In this document: positions 54,489-63,297 of the stretch, in pieces
How the letters are laid out: every line of letters starts with the position of its first letter
Position numbering within the stretch: the stretch's first letter is position 1
Assembly: GCA_046346965.1 (NCBI GenBank)
Contig: JAXMHB010000005.1
Span: 62,001 to 126,000, forward strand
Direction of reading: 5' to 3'
DNA length: 64,000 bases
Source of the DNA: JAXMHB01 sp046346965
GTDB lineage: Bacteria; Pseudomonadota; Gammaproteobacteria; Xanthomonadales; SZUA-5
The notes under the pieces: model-generated
The model's input: the letters and a program-made list of their open reading frames with translations, nothing else
Told to the model about the DNA's origin: nothing
The model's database searches: none
Made by a program: the position numbers and the translations under genes

Positions 54489-57029
54489 CTAGCGCACCAG
54501 CCGCTCCCGCAAGGCTCGCAGTAGCGGCGATTCGGGGACGTGGTTGCGACTAAGCGCGTCCAGGCACTGCTGCAGTTCGGCGCGGCGGCTTGCGCTCAGC
54601 GGCGCATCGTCAGCCAGCAGGATGCGCGCCTGCAGCGCCGCGCGGACCGGGTGGTCGGGCGGATACAGCTCGGCCGGCAGGCGTGCCAGCGCGCTGCGCT
54701 GCGACGCCGCCGCGCGCTCCGGCGCGCCGCGTTTGCGCCCCAGTTCCGCGCGCTGCAGATCCACCTCGGCGAGCAACTCGGCCTCGTGCAGACGCAGGCC
54801 CTGCGCATCCACCTGCGCCGCCTCGTCGAGCATGGCCTGCGCCTGATCGAGCTGGCCGGCATCCGCGAGCACCCAGGCGTACACCTGTCGCGCACGGCTG
54901 GCGAAATAACTGTGCGTACCGTAAGTCGCTGATTGCGCTTGCACGGCTTCGGCCAGCGCCGGCAGCGTGCGGGCGTCATAGTGGCCGTTGGCACGCTCGA
55001 ACATCGCCTGTCGCACCACCCAGAAGCGGTCCTCCACCCGACCGCCGCCGACGGCCGGGCGCTCGCGTTCCTGATTGATCGCCAGCGCACGCTGCACCGC
55101 GCCCATGTCGAGCAGCAGCAGTGCCAGCGCGCCGCGATCAGACATCCAGTGCAAGCCGCCGGTGGCGCCCTCGGCTTCTTCGAGCTTGCGCAGCGATTCC
55201 TCCAGCGTGCGCTGCGCTTCCGGCAGGCGACCCTGCAACCAGAGGGTTTCCGCCAGATCGTAGAGCACCGCGTGGATACGGTAGACGCGCCACTTGCCGG
55301 ACCAGGCTACCGATTCCGCCAGCAGGCGCCGCAAGGAGGTTTCGGCGCGCTTGAGCTGACCGGCGTAGGCGTGAAAACGCGCCAGATTGGTTGCTTCGAC
55401 GATGCAGGTGGCGTCGCCCTCGCCCAGGACCCGACCGCACTCCTCGACCAGGGCTTCGGACAGCGGCACCACGCGCGTGACTTGCCACTGGTTCATCAAC
55501 GATCCCAGCTGCAGTCGGCGTACGTTGAACAGCTGGGCGCTGGCGGCGCCGTAGCGCTTGGTCCCGAGCGCCAGCGCGCGCGCCAGCAGCGCGTCGGCCT
55601 CCTGGAACTTGAGGGCGTTGACATACAGCTCGCCGAGCTCCACCAGCGCCAGGAAATGCGCATGCGACTCCGGTGCCCCGCCGTCGAGTAACTGCTGCGC
55701 TTCAATTGCCATCGGCATCTTGCCGCCGTCGGCCGCACCCAGAAAATCGATGCGCGCCAATGCCGCCAGCGAGAGCGCCAGATCGGCGCGCGCTGCGGCC
55801 CCCAGACCGCGCTGCAACTCGATCGCCTGCAGCAGCATGGCCCGGGCGGTGTCCGGGCGCTCCATGCGCACATTCGCCAGCGCCAGCGTCTGCAGCAGTG
55901 CCGCGCGCGTCTCCGGCGCCGCCGCCTCGTTGGCCAGCAAGCGCTGCTGACCGCGATCCAGCAGGCCGGTCACACCCTCTTCGCGGGTGGCCGGGTCGTT
56001 CAACACCTCGACGAACAGATTGCCGATGGCGCCGGCGGTTTGCTGCTCGCGTAGCGCCAGCCGACGTTCCTCGGCCTCGCGCGCCATGCTGCGGGCGATC
56101 GACCCAGCGGCCCCCAGTCCCACCAGCAGCGCCAGCAGCACCAGCCCCGCCGCGCGCGGGTGACGGCGTACCAGCAGCCCAACGCGGTAGCGCGGACCGC
56201 CGGCGTAAGCGCTCACCGGCCGGTAGCTGCGCAGCGCGATCAAGTCTTCGCGCAGGCGGGCGACGCTGTCGTAGCGATCGCCGGGATGAATGGCGGTGGC
56301 ACGCCGGATGATCGCGTTCAGGCCCAGGCGGATCGGCGTCGGCCAGCGCAGCTGCGCCTGATCCGGGCTTTCCAGCGTGACGCGTTTCAGGGTCTCGCCG
56401 AGCTGGTAGATATCGGTGGCCGTCGTGATCGGACTGCCAAGCAGTTGCTCGGGCGCGGCGTAACCGGGCGTCAGATAGCCATCGGCAGATGCCGCACCTG
56501 CCTGCGTCGGTACCGCAATGCCAAAGTCGAGCAGGCGCACGCGTCCGCTGGCGTCGACCAGTACATTGGCAGGCTTGATATCGCGGTGGACCAGCAAGTG
56601 CACATGCGCATACATCACCGCCGCGCACAGCGCCTCGAACAACTCGATGCGCTGCGCCCAGGGCACGCGCTGCGCGATCAGATAGGCATCCAGCGTTTGC
56701 CCTTCGACGTACTCCATCGCAAACCAGGCACGGCCGTCGTCAAGTTCGCCGCCGTCGATCAGCCCGGCGATGCCCGGGTGCTGCAGCCGCGCCAGCAAGC
56801 GGCGCTCTTCCCGCAGCCGCTCGCTCTGTTCGGGACCGGCCGCCACGATCTTCAGCGCTACTGTCTGCTCGAAGGAAGCGCCGGTGCGATGGGCGCGATA
56901 CACCTCCGCCATGCCGCCGCGCGCGATCAGCCGCTCGATCCGCCACACGCCCAGCGTGGCGCCCGGCGCGAAAGTGCCTGGCAATTCCTCGTCCGCAGCG
57001 TCCAGGTGCGGCGCGCCGGGCGAACTCAT
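54489..57029 (-). CDS. Transmembrane serine/threonine protein kinase with TPR-like sensor
   Basis: 846 residues. Eukaryote-like kinase domain (about 28-280): glycine loop IARGGMAEVY, Lys60 in VALKIV, catalytic Asp150 in HRDIKPAN, Asp168 in LDFG, and YAAPEQ. One transmembrane helix (about 292-312, GLVLLALLVGLGAAG), then a long helical region of TPR-like repeats outside. Kinases of this layout regulate envelope or secretion functions in related bacteria; no target is visible here. The start at 57029 fits the family. Divergent from dnaE2 with 170 bp between. Confidence 0.9.
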   Translation of the reverse strand: MSSPGAPHLDAADEELPGTFAPGATLGVWRIERLIARGGMAEVYRAHRTGASFEQTVALKIVAAGPEQSERLREERRLLARLQHPGIAGLIDGGELDDGRAWFAMEYVEGQTLDAYLIAQRVPWAQRIELFEALCAAVMYAHVHLLVHRDIKPANVLVDASGRVRLLDFGIAVPTQAGAASADGYLTPGYAAPEQLLGSPITTATDIYQLGETLKRVTLESPDQAQLRWPTPIRLGLNAIIRRATAIHPGDRYDSVARLREDLIALRSYRPVSAYAGGPRYRVGLLVRRHPRAAGLVLLALLVGLGAAGSIARSMAREAEERRLALREQQTAGAIGNLFVEVLNDPATREEGVTGLLDRGQQRLLANEAAAPETRAALLQTLALANVRMERPDTARAMLLQAIELQRGLGAAARADLALSLAALARIDFLGAADGGKMPMAIEAQQLLDGGAPESHAHFLALVELGELYVNALKFQEADALLARALALGTKRYGAASAQLFNVRRLQLGSLMNQWQVTRVVPLSEALVEECGRVLGEGDATCIVEATNLARFHAYAGQLKRAETSLRRLLAESVAWSGKWRVYRIHAVLYDLAETLWLQGRLPEAQRTLEESLRKLEEAEGATGGLHWMSDRGALALLLLDMGAVQRALAINQERERPAVGGGRVEDRFWVVRQAMFERANGHYDARTLPALAEAVQAQSATYGTHSYFASRARQVYAWVLADAGQLDQAQAMLDEAAQVDAQGLRLHEAELLAEVDLQRAELGRKRGAPERAAASQRSALARLPAELYPPDHPVRAALQARILLADDAPLSASRRAELQQCLDALSRNHVPESPLLRALRERLVR

Positions 57030-57199
57030 CGACGGGCCTCGGGGCTTGAGCTGGCAGCGTGCATCGGCATCGGTCGCTCAGAGTGCGGAGTCGCATTCTG
57101 TGCAGCGGCCCGGGCGCCGGCAAGCGTGGTGGTCGCGTGCGATCGGGACACTGTACATCCATCCAGTCCTGCTACCATGGCGCACCGGGATGTGCCGCC

Positions 57200-60100
57200 A
57201 TGTCTGCCTACGCCGAGCTCCACTGCCTGTCCAATTTCAGCTTCCAGCGCGGCGCCTCCAGCGCCCGCGAGCTGTGCGAGCGCGCCCGGCGCATGGGCTA
57301 TCGGGCGCTGGCCATCACTGACGAATGCACGCTGGCCGGCATCGTGCGCGCGCATGAGGCGGCGACTGAGGTAGGCATCCAGCTGATCGTCGGCGGCGAA
57401 TTCCGGCTGCTGTGCGGTCTCAAGCTGGTGCTGCTGGCGATGGATCACGAGGGCTACACGGCGATCTGCCAGCTGATCACCCGCGCGCGGCGCGCGGCCG
57501 ACAAGGGCGAGTACCGGCTGCAGCGCGAGGATTTTCCAGCGCGGCTGGATGGGGTCATCGCGCTCTGGGTGCCGCCTGCACTGCCGCCGGCAGGTGAGTT
57601 GTCGCCGGTGCTGATCGCCGACGCACTGTGGTTGCGCGGTCTGTGCCCGCAGGCCTGCTGGATTGCCGTCGAACTGCACCAGAGCCCCGAGGATGGCCAG
57701 CGTCTGGCCGCGCTGCGCGCGCTCGCGCTGGCCAGTGGCCTGCCGTTGGTGGCTTGCGGCGATGTGCACATGCACGAGCGTGGCCGGCGCGCGCTGCAGG
57801 ATGTGCTCACCGCCATCCGCCATCACACCACCGTGCAGGAGGCCGGTTACCGGCTGTATGCCAATGGCGAGCGCCATCTGCGCTCGCTGGCGGCGCTGCG
57901 GCGGCTGTATCCGGCCGAGCTGCTGCAGGAGTCCATCCATATCGCCGAACGCTGCCGCTTCAGCCTCAACCAGCTGCGCTACCAGTATCCGCACGAGGTC
58001 GTCCCCGCGGGCGCCACCGCCACCACGCATCTGCGCCGCCTGACCGAGGCCGGGATGCGCCGGCGCTGGCCGCACGGCGAGCCAGCGGCAGTGCGCGCGC
58101 AGATCGAGTACGAGCTGGCGCTGATCGCCGAGCTCCGCTACGAGAGCTACTTCCTGACCGTGCACGACATCGTCGCCTTTGCGCGGTCTCAGCAGATCCT
58201 GTGCCAGGGCCGCGGCTCCGCCGCCAACTCCGCCGTGTGCTATGCGCTGGGGATCACTGAGGTCGATCCGGCACGCGGCAACCTGCTGTTCGAACGCTTC
58301 ATTTCGCGCGAACGCAACGAGCCGCCCGATATCGACGTCGATTTCGAGCACGAGCGGCGCGAGGAGGTGATCCAGTACATCTACCGCAAATACGGCCGCG
58401 AGCGCGCCGCGCTGGCCGCCACCGTGGCCTGCTATCGCGCCAAAAGCGCAATCCGCGATGTCGGCAAGGCACTCGGGCTGGCGCTCGACCAGGTCGATCA
58501 GATCGCCGGCTCGCTGGCCTGGTGGGACGGCTACTCGGCGATCGAGGAACGCCTGGTCGAACGCGGCTTCGATCCAGCGAGCGCACCGATCCGTCGGCTG
58601 ATGGCGCTGGTCGCCCAGTTGCTCGGCTTCCCGCGCCATCTGTCGCAGCACGTCGGCGGCTTCGTGATCTCCGAACGCCCACTGGCCGAACTGGTGCCGG
58701 TGGAGAACGCCGCCATGCCCGAGCGCACCATCATCCAGTGGGACAAGGACGATCTGGACACGCTCGGTCTGCTCAAAGTCGATTGTCTGGCGCTGGGGAT
58801 GCTGAGTTGCATCCGGCGCTGTCTGGATCTGGTGAATGGGTGGATACCGGCCGGGACCCGGGACTCGGGCGGGATACCTGTCGGGACCCGGGAATCGGGC
58901 GGAATACCGGTCGGGACCCGGGACCCGGGACCCGGGACCCGGGGAGAAGCACAGGCTGGCGCGGGCGGGATACCGGTCGGGAATCGGGATTCGGGCGGAA
59001 TACCGGTCGGGACCCGGGACCCGGGACCCGGGATACCGGTCGGGACCCGGGACTCGGGCGGAATACCGGTCGGGACCCGGGACCCGGGACCCGGGACCCG
59101 GGGAGAAGCACAGGCGGGCGCGGGCGGAATACCGGTCGGGACCCGGGGAGAAGCGGTACTGGGCGAAGCACGAGCAAAGCCAGAGGCACAAGCAGCGCCC
59201 GAGGCCCGCGCTGGCGGGATACCTATCGGGTCCCGGGTCCCGGGTCCCGGGTCCCGGCTCTCCTCCAAGGTCCCCGGTCCCGGGTCCCGGCCTCTCGGCG
59301 CGCCGGCTCCGGCATCCCGGCCTCTCGCCCTCTCCTCCATCCCCCCCGAAGACCCCGCCACCTACGCGATGCTGCAGGCGGGCGATACCGTGGGCGTGTT
59401 CCAGGTGGAGTCGCGCGCGCAGATGGCGATGCTGCCGCGGCTGAAGCCGGCGAATTTCTACGATCTGGTGATCGAGGTGGCGATCGTCCGACCGGGGCCG
59501 ATCCAGGGCAAGATGGTGCATCCCTATCTGCGTCGCCGGCAGGGCCTGGAGCCGGTCAGCTATCCCTCGGAGGCGCTCAAGCGCGTATTCGAACGCACGC
59601 TGGGCGTGCCGATCTTCCAGGAACAGGTGATGCAACTGGCCATCGTCGCCGCCGGCTTCACTCCGGGCGAAGCCGATCAGCTGCGGCGCTCGATGGCGGC
59701 GTGGAAGCGCCGCGGCGGCCTGGAGCACTATCGCCAGCGCATCATCGACGGCATGCGCGAGCGCGGCTACGAGGTCAGCTTCGCCGAGCAGGTGTTCGAA
59801 CAGATCAAGGGCTTCGGCTCCTACGGCTTCCCCGAATCGCACGCCGCCAGCTTCGCGCTGCTGGTGTACGCCTCGGCGTGGCTCAAGTGTCACTACCCGG
59901 CCGCCTTTGCCGCCGCCCTGCTGAACGCGCAGCCGCTCGGCTTCTACTCGGTCAGCCAGATCGTCCAGGACGCCCGCCGCCACGGCGTCGAGGTGCGTCC
60001 GGCGGATGTGCGCTACAGCGGCTGGGATGCGGGGCTGGAGGAGCGCGAGGGCACGAGGGCACGAGGGCACGAGGGCACGCAAAAGGCGGCGGCTCGCCGG

Positions 60101-60898
60101 TTTATTGCGGCACGTCGAGATCCTTCTCACGTAGCGGACGGGTTGGCGCCTCCGGGCCATGCGTGCCCGCGTGCCCTCGTGCCCTCATGCCCTCCAGTGC
60201 TCCGCCTCGGCCTGCGCGAGATCCGCGGTTTGTCCCAGGCCGCGGCCGAGCGGCTGGTGGCGGCGCGCGAACAGCGCGCCTTTGCCGATGTGCAGGATCT
60301 GGCCGATCGTGCGGATCTGGATCGGGCGACGCTGGAGCTGTTGGGTGCGGCGGGCGCCTTGCGCGGACTGGCCGGCCATCGGCACCGCGCGCAATGGGCA
60401 GTGACCGGGGTGGAACGCATGCCCGACCTGTTCGCCGACGCCCGCATCGCCGATGACGCCGTGGTGCTGCGCCCGCCGAGCGCCGCCGAGAACGTCCTGG
60501 CCGACTACGCCACGACCGGCCTGACGCTGGATGCGCATCCGCTCAAGCTGCTGCGGCCCAAGCTGAAGGCGCGGCGCTTGCGCTCGATCGCCGAGGTGCA
60601 GGCGCTGGCGCACGGAACGCCGGCGCGCGTCGCCGGTCTGGTCACGCTGCGCCAGCGGCCGGGGACGGCCTCCGGGGTCACTTTCGTCACGCTGGAGGAC
60701 GAGAGCGGCTGGCTGAATCTGATCGTCTGGCGTGATCTGGCCGAGCGCCAGCGCCGCGTGCTGCTGGAATCCAAGCTGCTCGGCGTGGTTGGCGAGCTGC
60801 AGAAGGCCGAAGGTGTGGTGCACTGCCTGGCGCACCGGCTGGAATCGCTCGATCACCTGCTGAACGGGCTCGACAGCCGCTCGCGCGACTTTCATTGA
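57200..60898 (+). CDS. dnaE2: Error-prone DNA polymerase DnaE2 with two in-frame repeat inserts
   Basis: 1,232 residues; relatives have about 1,020-1,070. A C-family polymerase for damage-induced mutagenic synthesis. PHP domain (HCLSNFSFQRGASSARELCE), catalytic Asp377 and Asp379 (PPDIDVDFEHER), Asp528 (GLLKVDCLALGML), later FQVESRAQMAML and VAIVRPGPIQGKMVHPYLRR, and a C-terminal OB domain. All core motifs are intact. The extra length is two low-complexity inserts: about 552-708 (after the third catalytic Asp) and about 950-999. The ATG at 57200 starts MSAYAELHC; upstream codons lie in the divergent promoter. The usual imuA/imuB/lexA partners are absent. Confidence 0.93.
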   Translation: MSAYAELHCLSNFSFQRGASSARELCERARRMGYRALAITDECTLAGIVRAHEAATEVGIQLIVGGEFRLLCGLKLVLLAMDHEGYTAICQLITRARRAADKGEYRLQREDFPARLDGVIALWVPPALPPAGELSPVLIADALWLRGLCPQACWIAVELHQSPEDGQRLAALRALALASGLPLVACGDVHMHERGRRALQDVLTAIRHHTTVQEAGYRLYANGERHLRSLAALRRLYPAELLQESIHIAERCRFSLNQLRYQYPHEVVPAGATATTHLRRLTEAGMRRRWPHGEPAAVRAQIEYELALIAELRYESYFLTVHDIVAFARSQQILCQGRGSAANSAVCYALGITEVDPARGNLLFERFISRERNEPPDIDVDFEHERREEVIQYIYRKYGRERAALAATVACYRAKSAIRDVGKALGLALDQVDQIAGSLAWWDGYSAIEERLVERGFDPASAPIRRLMALVAQLLGFPRHLSQHVGGFVISERPLAELVPVENAAMPERTIIQWDKDDLDTLGLLKVDCLALGMLSCIRRCLDLVNGWIPAGTRDSGGIPVGTRESGGIPVGTRDPGPGTRGEAQAGAGGIPVGNRDSGGIPVGTRDPGPGIPVGTRDSGGIPVGTRDPGPGTRGEAQAGAGGIPVGTRGEAVLGEARAKPEAQAAPEARAGGIPIGSRVPGPGSRLSSKVPGPGSRPLGAPAPASRPLALSSIPPEDPATYAMLQAGDTVGVFQVESRAQMAMLPRLKPANFYDLVIEVAIVRPGPIQGKMVHPYLRRRQGLEPVSYPSEALKRVFERTLGVPIFQEQVMQLAIVAAGFTPGEADQLRRSMAAWKRRGGLEHYRQRIIDGMRERGYEVSFAEQVFEQIKGFGSYGFPESHAASFALLVYASAWLKCHYPAAFAAALLNAQPLGFYSVSQIVQDARRHGVEVRPADVRYSGWDAGLEEREGTRARGHEGTQKAAARRFIAARRDPSHVADGLAPPGHACPRALVPSCPPVLRLGLREIRGLSQAAAERLVAAREQRAFADVQDLADRADLDRATLELLGAAGALRGLAGHRHRAQWAVTGVERMPDLFADARIADDAVVLRPPSAAENVLADYATTGLTLDAHPLKLLRPKLKARRLRSIAEVQALAHGTPARVAGLVTLRQRPGTASGVTFVTLEDESGWLNLIVWRDLAERQRRVLLESKLLGVVGELQKAEGVVHCLAHRLESLDHLLNGLDSRSRDFH
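58844..59322. repeat. In-frame heptamer-derived insert in dnaE2
   Basis: About 480 bp between the LDLVNGW and LSSIPPEDPATY blocks. Left part: repeats of a 30-bp unit encoding roughly GGIPVGTRDS, with runs of GGGACCC (four units at 58913-58940 and again near 59079). Right part: the reverse complement form GGGTCCC. So the insert is an overall palindrome of 7-bp words. The encoded peptide is Gly/Pro/Arg rich and probably unfolded. Confidence 0.9.
60047..60194. repeat. In-frame octamer inverted-repeat insert in dnaE2
   Basis: Four units of GAGGGCAC (60047-60078), about 84 bp of unique sequence, then four units of the reverse-complement type GTGCCCTC (60163-60194, two units altered by one base). 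It sits between the GLEE and VLRLGLREIRGLS blocks of DnaE2 and stays open in frame. Confidence 0.9.
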
Positions 60899-60925
60899 GC
60901 GCGCTCTGACAACGGCAGGCTAGCC

Positions 60926-61170
60926 GCTTGGAGGGTGGCGCCAGTCCCCGGGCGCCTGGGCCGCAGCGAACTACGCAATCAACAGCAGCGCCGCAGGAGC
61001 GGCGCCCTCCAATCCGCGGCGGCCGGTCGCTTCGAGGAGGGCGCCGGTCCCCGGCGCCTGGGCCGCATCGAACTACGCAATCAACAGCAGCGCCGCAGGA
61101 GCGGCGCCCTCCATTTCGCGGCCGCTGATCGCTTCGAGGAGGGCGCCGGTCCCCGGCGCCTGGGCCTCAG
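60926..61170. repeat. Tandem 102-bp repeat, two and a half copies
   Basis: Units start at 60926, 61029 and 61131 (third partial). Each has GGAGGGCGCCGG near its start and CGGCGCCCTCC about 80 bp later, an inverted pair, with CTACGCAATCAACAGCAGCG between them. This accounts for most of the 357-bp gap between dnaE2 and the VOC gene; the rest (61171-61255) shows only a normal leader. An open frame through the repeat is an artefact. Confidence 0.88.
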
Positions 61171-61255
61171 CGCCGTTCACTTCCGTCGCGACACCGGATG
61201 CTGGATGCTGAAAGGCGTCGAACTGGGCGGACCCTGACGCCCGTACGGAGCCACC

Positions 61256-61669
61256 ATGTACGCTCGTGCCATCACGCCCATTCTCAACGTCTCCGATATC
61301 GCCGCCTCGATTGCCTGGTTCCAGGCGCTTGGCTGGCGCCAGTGTTGGGTTTGGGGCACGCCGCCCAGCTTTGCCTCGGTAGGCTCGGGGGAATGCGAGA
61401 TTTTCCTGTGCCTGAACGCCCAGGGCAGCCGCGGCCATGGTGGTGTCGCCAGCACCTTCGGACCCAATGGCAGCGAGAGTGCCGATCGCGGCGTCTGGAT
61501 GAGCGTGTGGGTGGACGATGTGGATGCCGTCCACGCGCGCTGTCAGGCGCAGCGACTGGAGGTGGCCTTTCCGCCCACCAACATGCCTTGGGGCGTGCGC
61601 GAGATGCACGTGCGCCATCCCGACGGCCACGTGCTGCGCGTCAGCCGCGGCATCGGCCACGGACCCTGA
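61256..61669 (+). CDS. VOC-superfamily (glyoxalase/bleomycin-resistance-like) protein
   Basis: 137 residues, a single vicinal-oxygen-chelate domain pair. Starts TPILNVSDIAASIAWFQAL and ends MHVRHPDGHVLRV. Similar small VOC proteins bind drugs or act as isomerases or dioxygenases; no specific reaction can be named. No signal peptide. Confidence 0.82.
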   Translation: MYARAITPILNVSDIAASIAWFQALGWRQCWVWGTPPSFASVGSGECEIFLCLNAQGSRGHGGVASTFGPNGSESADRGVWMSVWVDDVDAVHARCQAQRLEVAFPPTNMPWGVREMHVRHPDGHVLRVSRGIGHGP

Positions 61670-61737
61670 TCCGCCTGCCCGCTTGCGTCCGCGCAGCGTC
61701 TGCGCAACCCTCAGCACTCCCGACCCGACCCACTGCC

Positions 61738-62115
61738 ATGCGCCCGAACCGCCCTTCCACGCCCAACCTTTCCCGTCTAGACCAGATCGTCGCCGCCAGC
61801 CACAAGCAGGCCGCCGAGCGCGAACGCGGCTACCGCGAGCAGGCCCTCAAGTTGTATCCCTGGGTCTGCGGCCGCTGCGGCCGCGAGTTCACCCGCACCA
61901 ATCTGAGCGAGTTGACGGTGCACCACCGCAATCACAATCACGACGACAATCCGGCCGACGGCAGCAATTGGGAATTGCTGTGCCTGTACTGCCATGACAA
62001 CGAACACCAGCGCCAACTGGAAGCAGTGACTGCGCCGACCTCGGCCAAAGGCGAGGCGATCGCCAGCGCAACCCACAATCCTTTCGCCGCTTTGCAGGGC
62101 CTGTTGAAGAAGTAG
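61738..62115 (+). CDS. yajD: YajD-type HNH nuclease
   Basis: 125 residues. HNH motif in LTVHHRNHNHDDNPADGSNW with zinc Cys pairs in WVCGRCGREF and LLCLYCHDNEH; the order closely resembles E. coli YajD. The ATG at 61738 follows the VOC stop by 68 nt; the open frame runs upstream through the VOC gene in another frame. Biological role unknown. Confidence 0.9.
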   Translation: MRPNRPSTPNLSRLDQIVAASHKQAAERERGYREQALKLYPWVCGRCGREFTRTNLSELTVHHRNHNHDDNPADGSNWELLCLYCHDNEHQRQLEAVTAPTSAKGEAIASATHNPFAALQGLLKK

Positions 62116-62328
62116 CGGCGTGGGGGCAAAGCGGGGCGAGGGAAAGGGGGCGGGGGACAGGCACTGGCGCCAGTACAGTTTGCAGATCGAGTCAGCGCGC
62201 CGAAGGCGCAGTTACCTACCTTGGAAGCTGGCGACATCGCGACGCAGCCGCCGCATGGCTGGTCCCCCGCCCCCTTCCCCGCTTCTGCTTCCCCGCTTCT
62301 GCTGCCCCGCTTCTGCTTCACCGCATGT
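62116..62328. repeat. Interspersed inverted-repeat element, copy D
   Basis: Fills the convergent gap between yajD and the membrane protein gene. G-rich arm GGCGAGGGAAAGGGGGCGGGGG, then TTTGCAGATCGAGTCAGCGCGCC, then GGCGACATCGCGACGCAGCC, ATGGCTGGTCCCCCGCCCCC, and CCCCGCTTCTGCT repeated three times. It lacks the heptamer array. This is the best uninterrupted copy for comparison. Confidence 0.72.
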
Positions 62329-62332
62329 TTGA

Positions 62333-63124
62333 CTACAGCTTCCCCAGCCCGTCGCGCGGCTTCAGATCGCGCAAGGCCTGGACCACCTGACGGGTCCAGA
62401 AGTCCTTGTCGCCAGCAGTGGTTTCTTCCAGCAGATCGAGACTGAAGCGGCTGGTTTCTTCTACCACCCGGCCGGCACCGCTGCGGTAGTGTGCCGTGAT
62501 GGCGAACTGCAGCGGCTGATCGACCTGGCGCTCGAACACATGCGACAGCACGCGGCCATCCTGCAATGCGTAGGTCAACGTAAAACCCGGCGGAATGCTG
62601 AATCCGCCCTTGGCGAACAAGGGCAATTGGGCCAGCAGCTTGAGCTCGTCATTGCGGCCCCACAGCCAGACCGGACGATCCACCGAGAGCCGAACATCCT
62701 CGGCCGGGCTGCGGCCGGCATTGGTGATCTCGAGCGCCCAGCTGCTGCTGCCGGTCGGTACCATGGAAATGCGCAGATAAGCACGTGACTGGCGCTCGGC
62801 TTCGGCGTGCAGCGCCTCGGTCTGCGCGTGCAGCGCGCGCTCGCTCTTCTCCTGCGCCTCGGCCTGGCGGCGCATTTCCTCGCGGGTCTGCACCAGCTCC
62901 TGGCGTTGCAGACGCAGTTCCTGGCGCTGGATCCAGATCGTCGACAACAGCCCCAGAAAGGCGAGCCCGGCGAACAACGCTTCCAGAGCGCTGTAGGCGG
63001 CTTCCACGGCATCCGGGGAGACCGCGCGGACCCAGCTCGGGAAGACAAACACCCAGCTCATGGTCAGCACAATCAACAGCACGCCGGCCAGCAACATGTA
63101 GGGCAATGGGGAACGGATGGTCAT
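62333..63124 (-). CDS. Membrane-anchored coiled-coil protein of unknown function
   Basis: 263 residues. Two hydrophobic helices near the N-terminus (about 8-28 and 43-67), then a heptad-rich coiled coil (QRQELRLQRQELVQTREEM) and a C-terminal beta-rich domain. The ATG at 63124 puts the first helix directly at the start; the longer frame to 63211 has no ribosome-binding site either. The family is not recognised. Convergent with yajD. Confidence 0.65.
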   Translation of the reverse strand: MTIRSPLPYMLLAGVLLIVLTMSWVFVFPSWVRAVSPDAVEAAYSALEALFAGLAFLGLLSTIWIQRQELRLQRQELVQTREEMRRQAEAQEKSERALHAQTEALHAEAERQSRAYLRISMVPTGSSSWALEITNAGRSPAEDVRLSVDRPVWLWGRNDELKLLAQLPLFAKGGFSIPPGFTLTYALQDGRVLSHVFERQVDQPLQFAITAHYRSGAGRVVEETSRFSLDLLEETTAGDKDFWTRQVVQALRDLKPRDGLGKL

Positions 63125-63297
63125 CGCGGCGACGCCAATGGGAACCAGGCGCCGCGATGCAAAACACGGACCACCAAGCGATTCCTCTGGAATCAACCAC
63201 TTGGACCGCATCCCGCGCCACCTGAAGCGAAAGCGGACAGATCTACTGTCCGCCCTGTCCGCGGCGCTCGCTTGGCGCGAGCGCCGGCGTCAGCGCA

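Noticed and set aside
53984..54553. Open frames through the maeB-kinase gap
   Set aside because: They translate the repeats only (GTCCCGA read as SRVPSPE-like text) and have no start signal.
58844..59322. Intein in DnaE2
   Set aside because: The insert lacks any Cys/Ser start, splicing blocks or His-Asn end; it is simple Gly/Pro/Arg repeat.
57026..60160. 1,044-codon open frame on the minus strand
   Set aside because: Antisense to dnaE2. It stays open partly because the palindromic repeats lack stops in several frames.
60935..61237. Small open frame downstream of dnaE2
   Set aside because: It is the translation of the 102-bp tandem repeat and has no ribosome-binding site.
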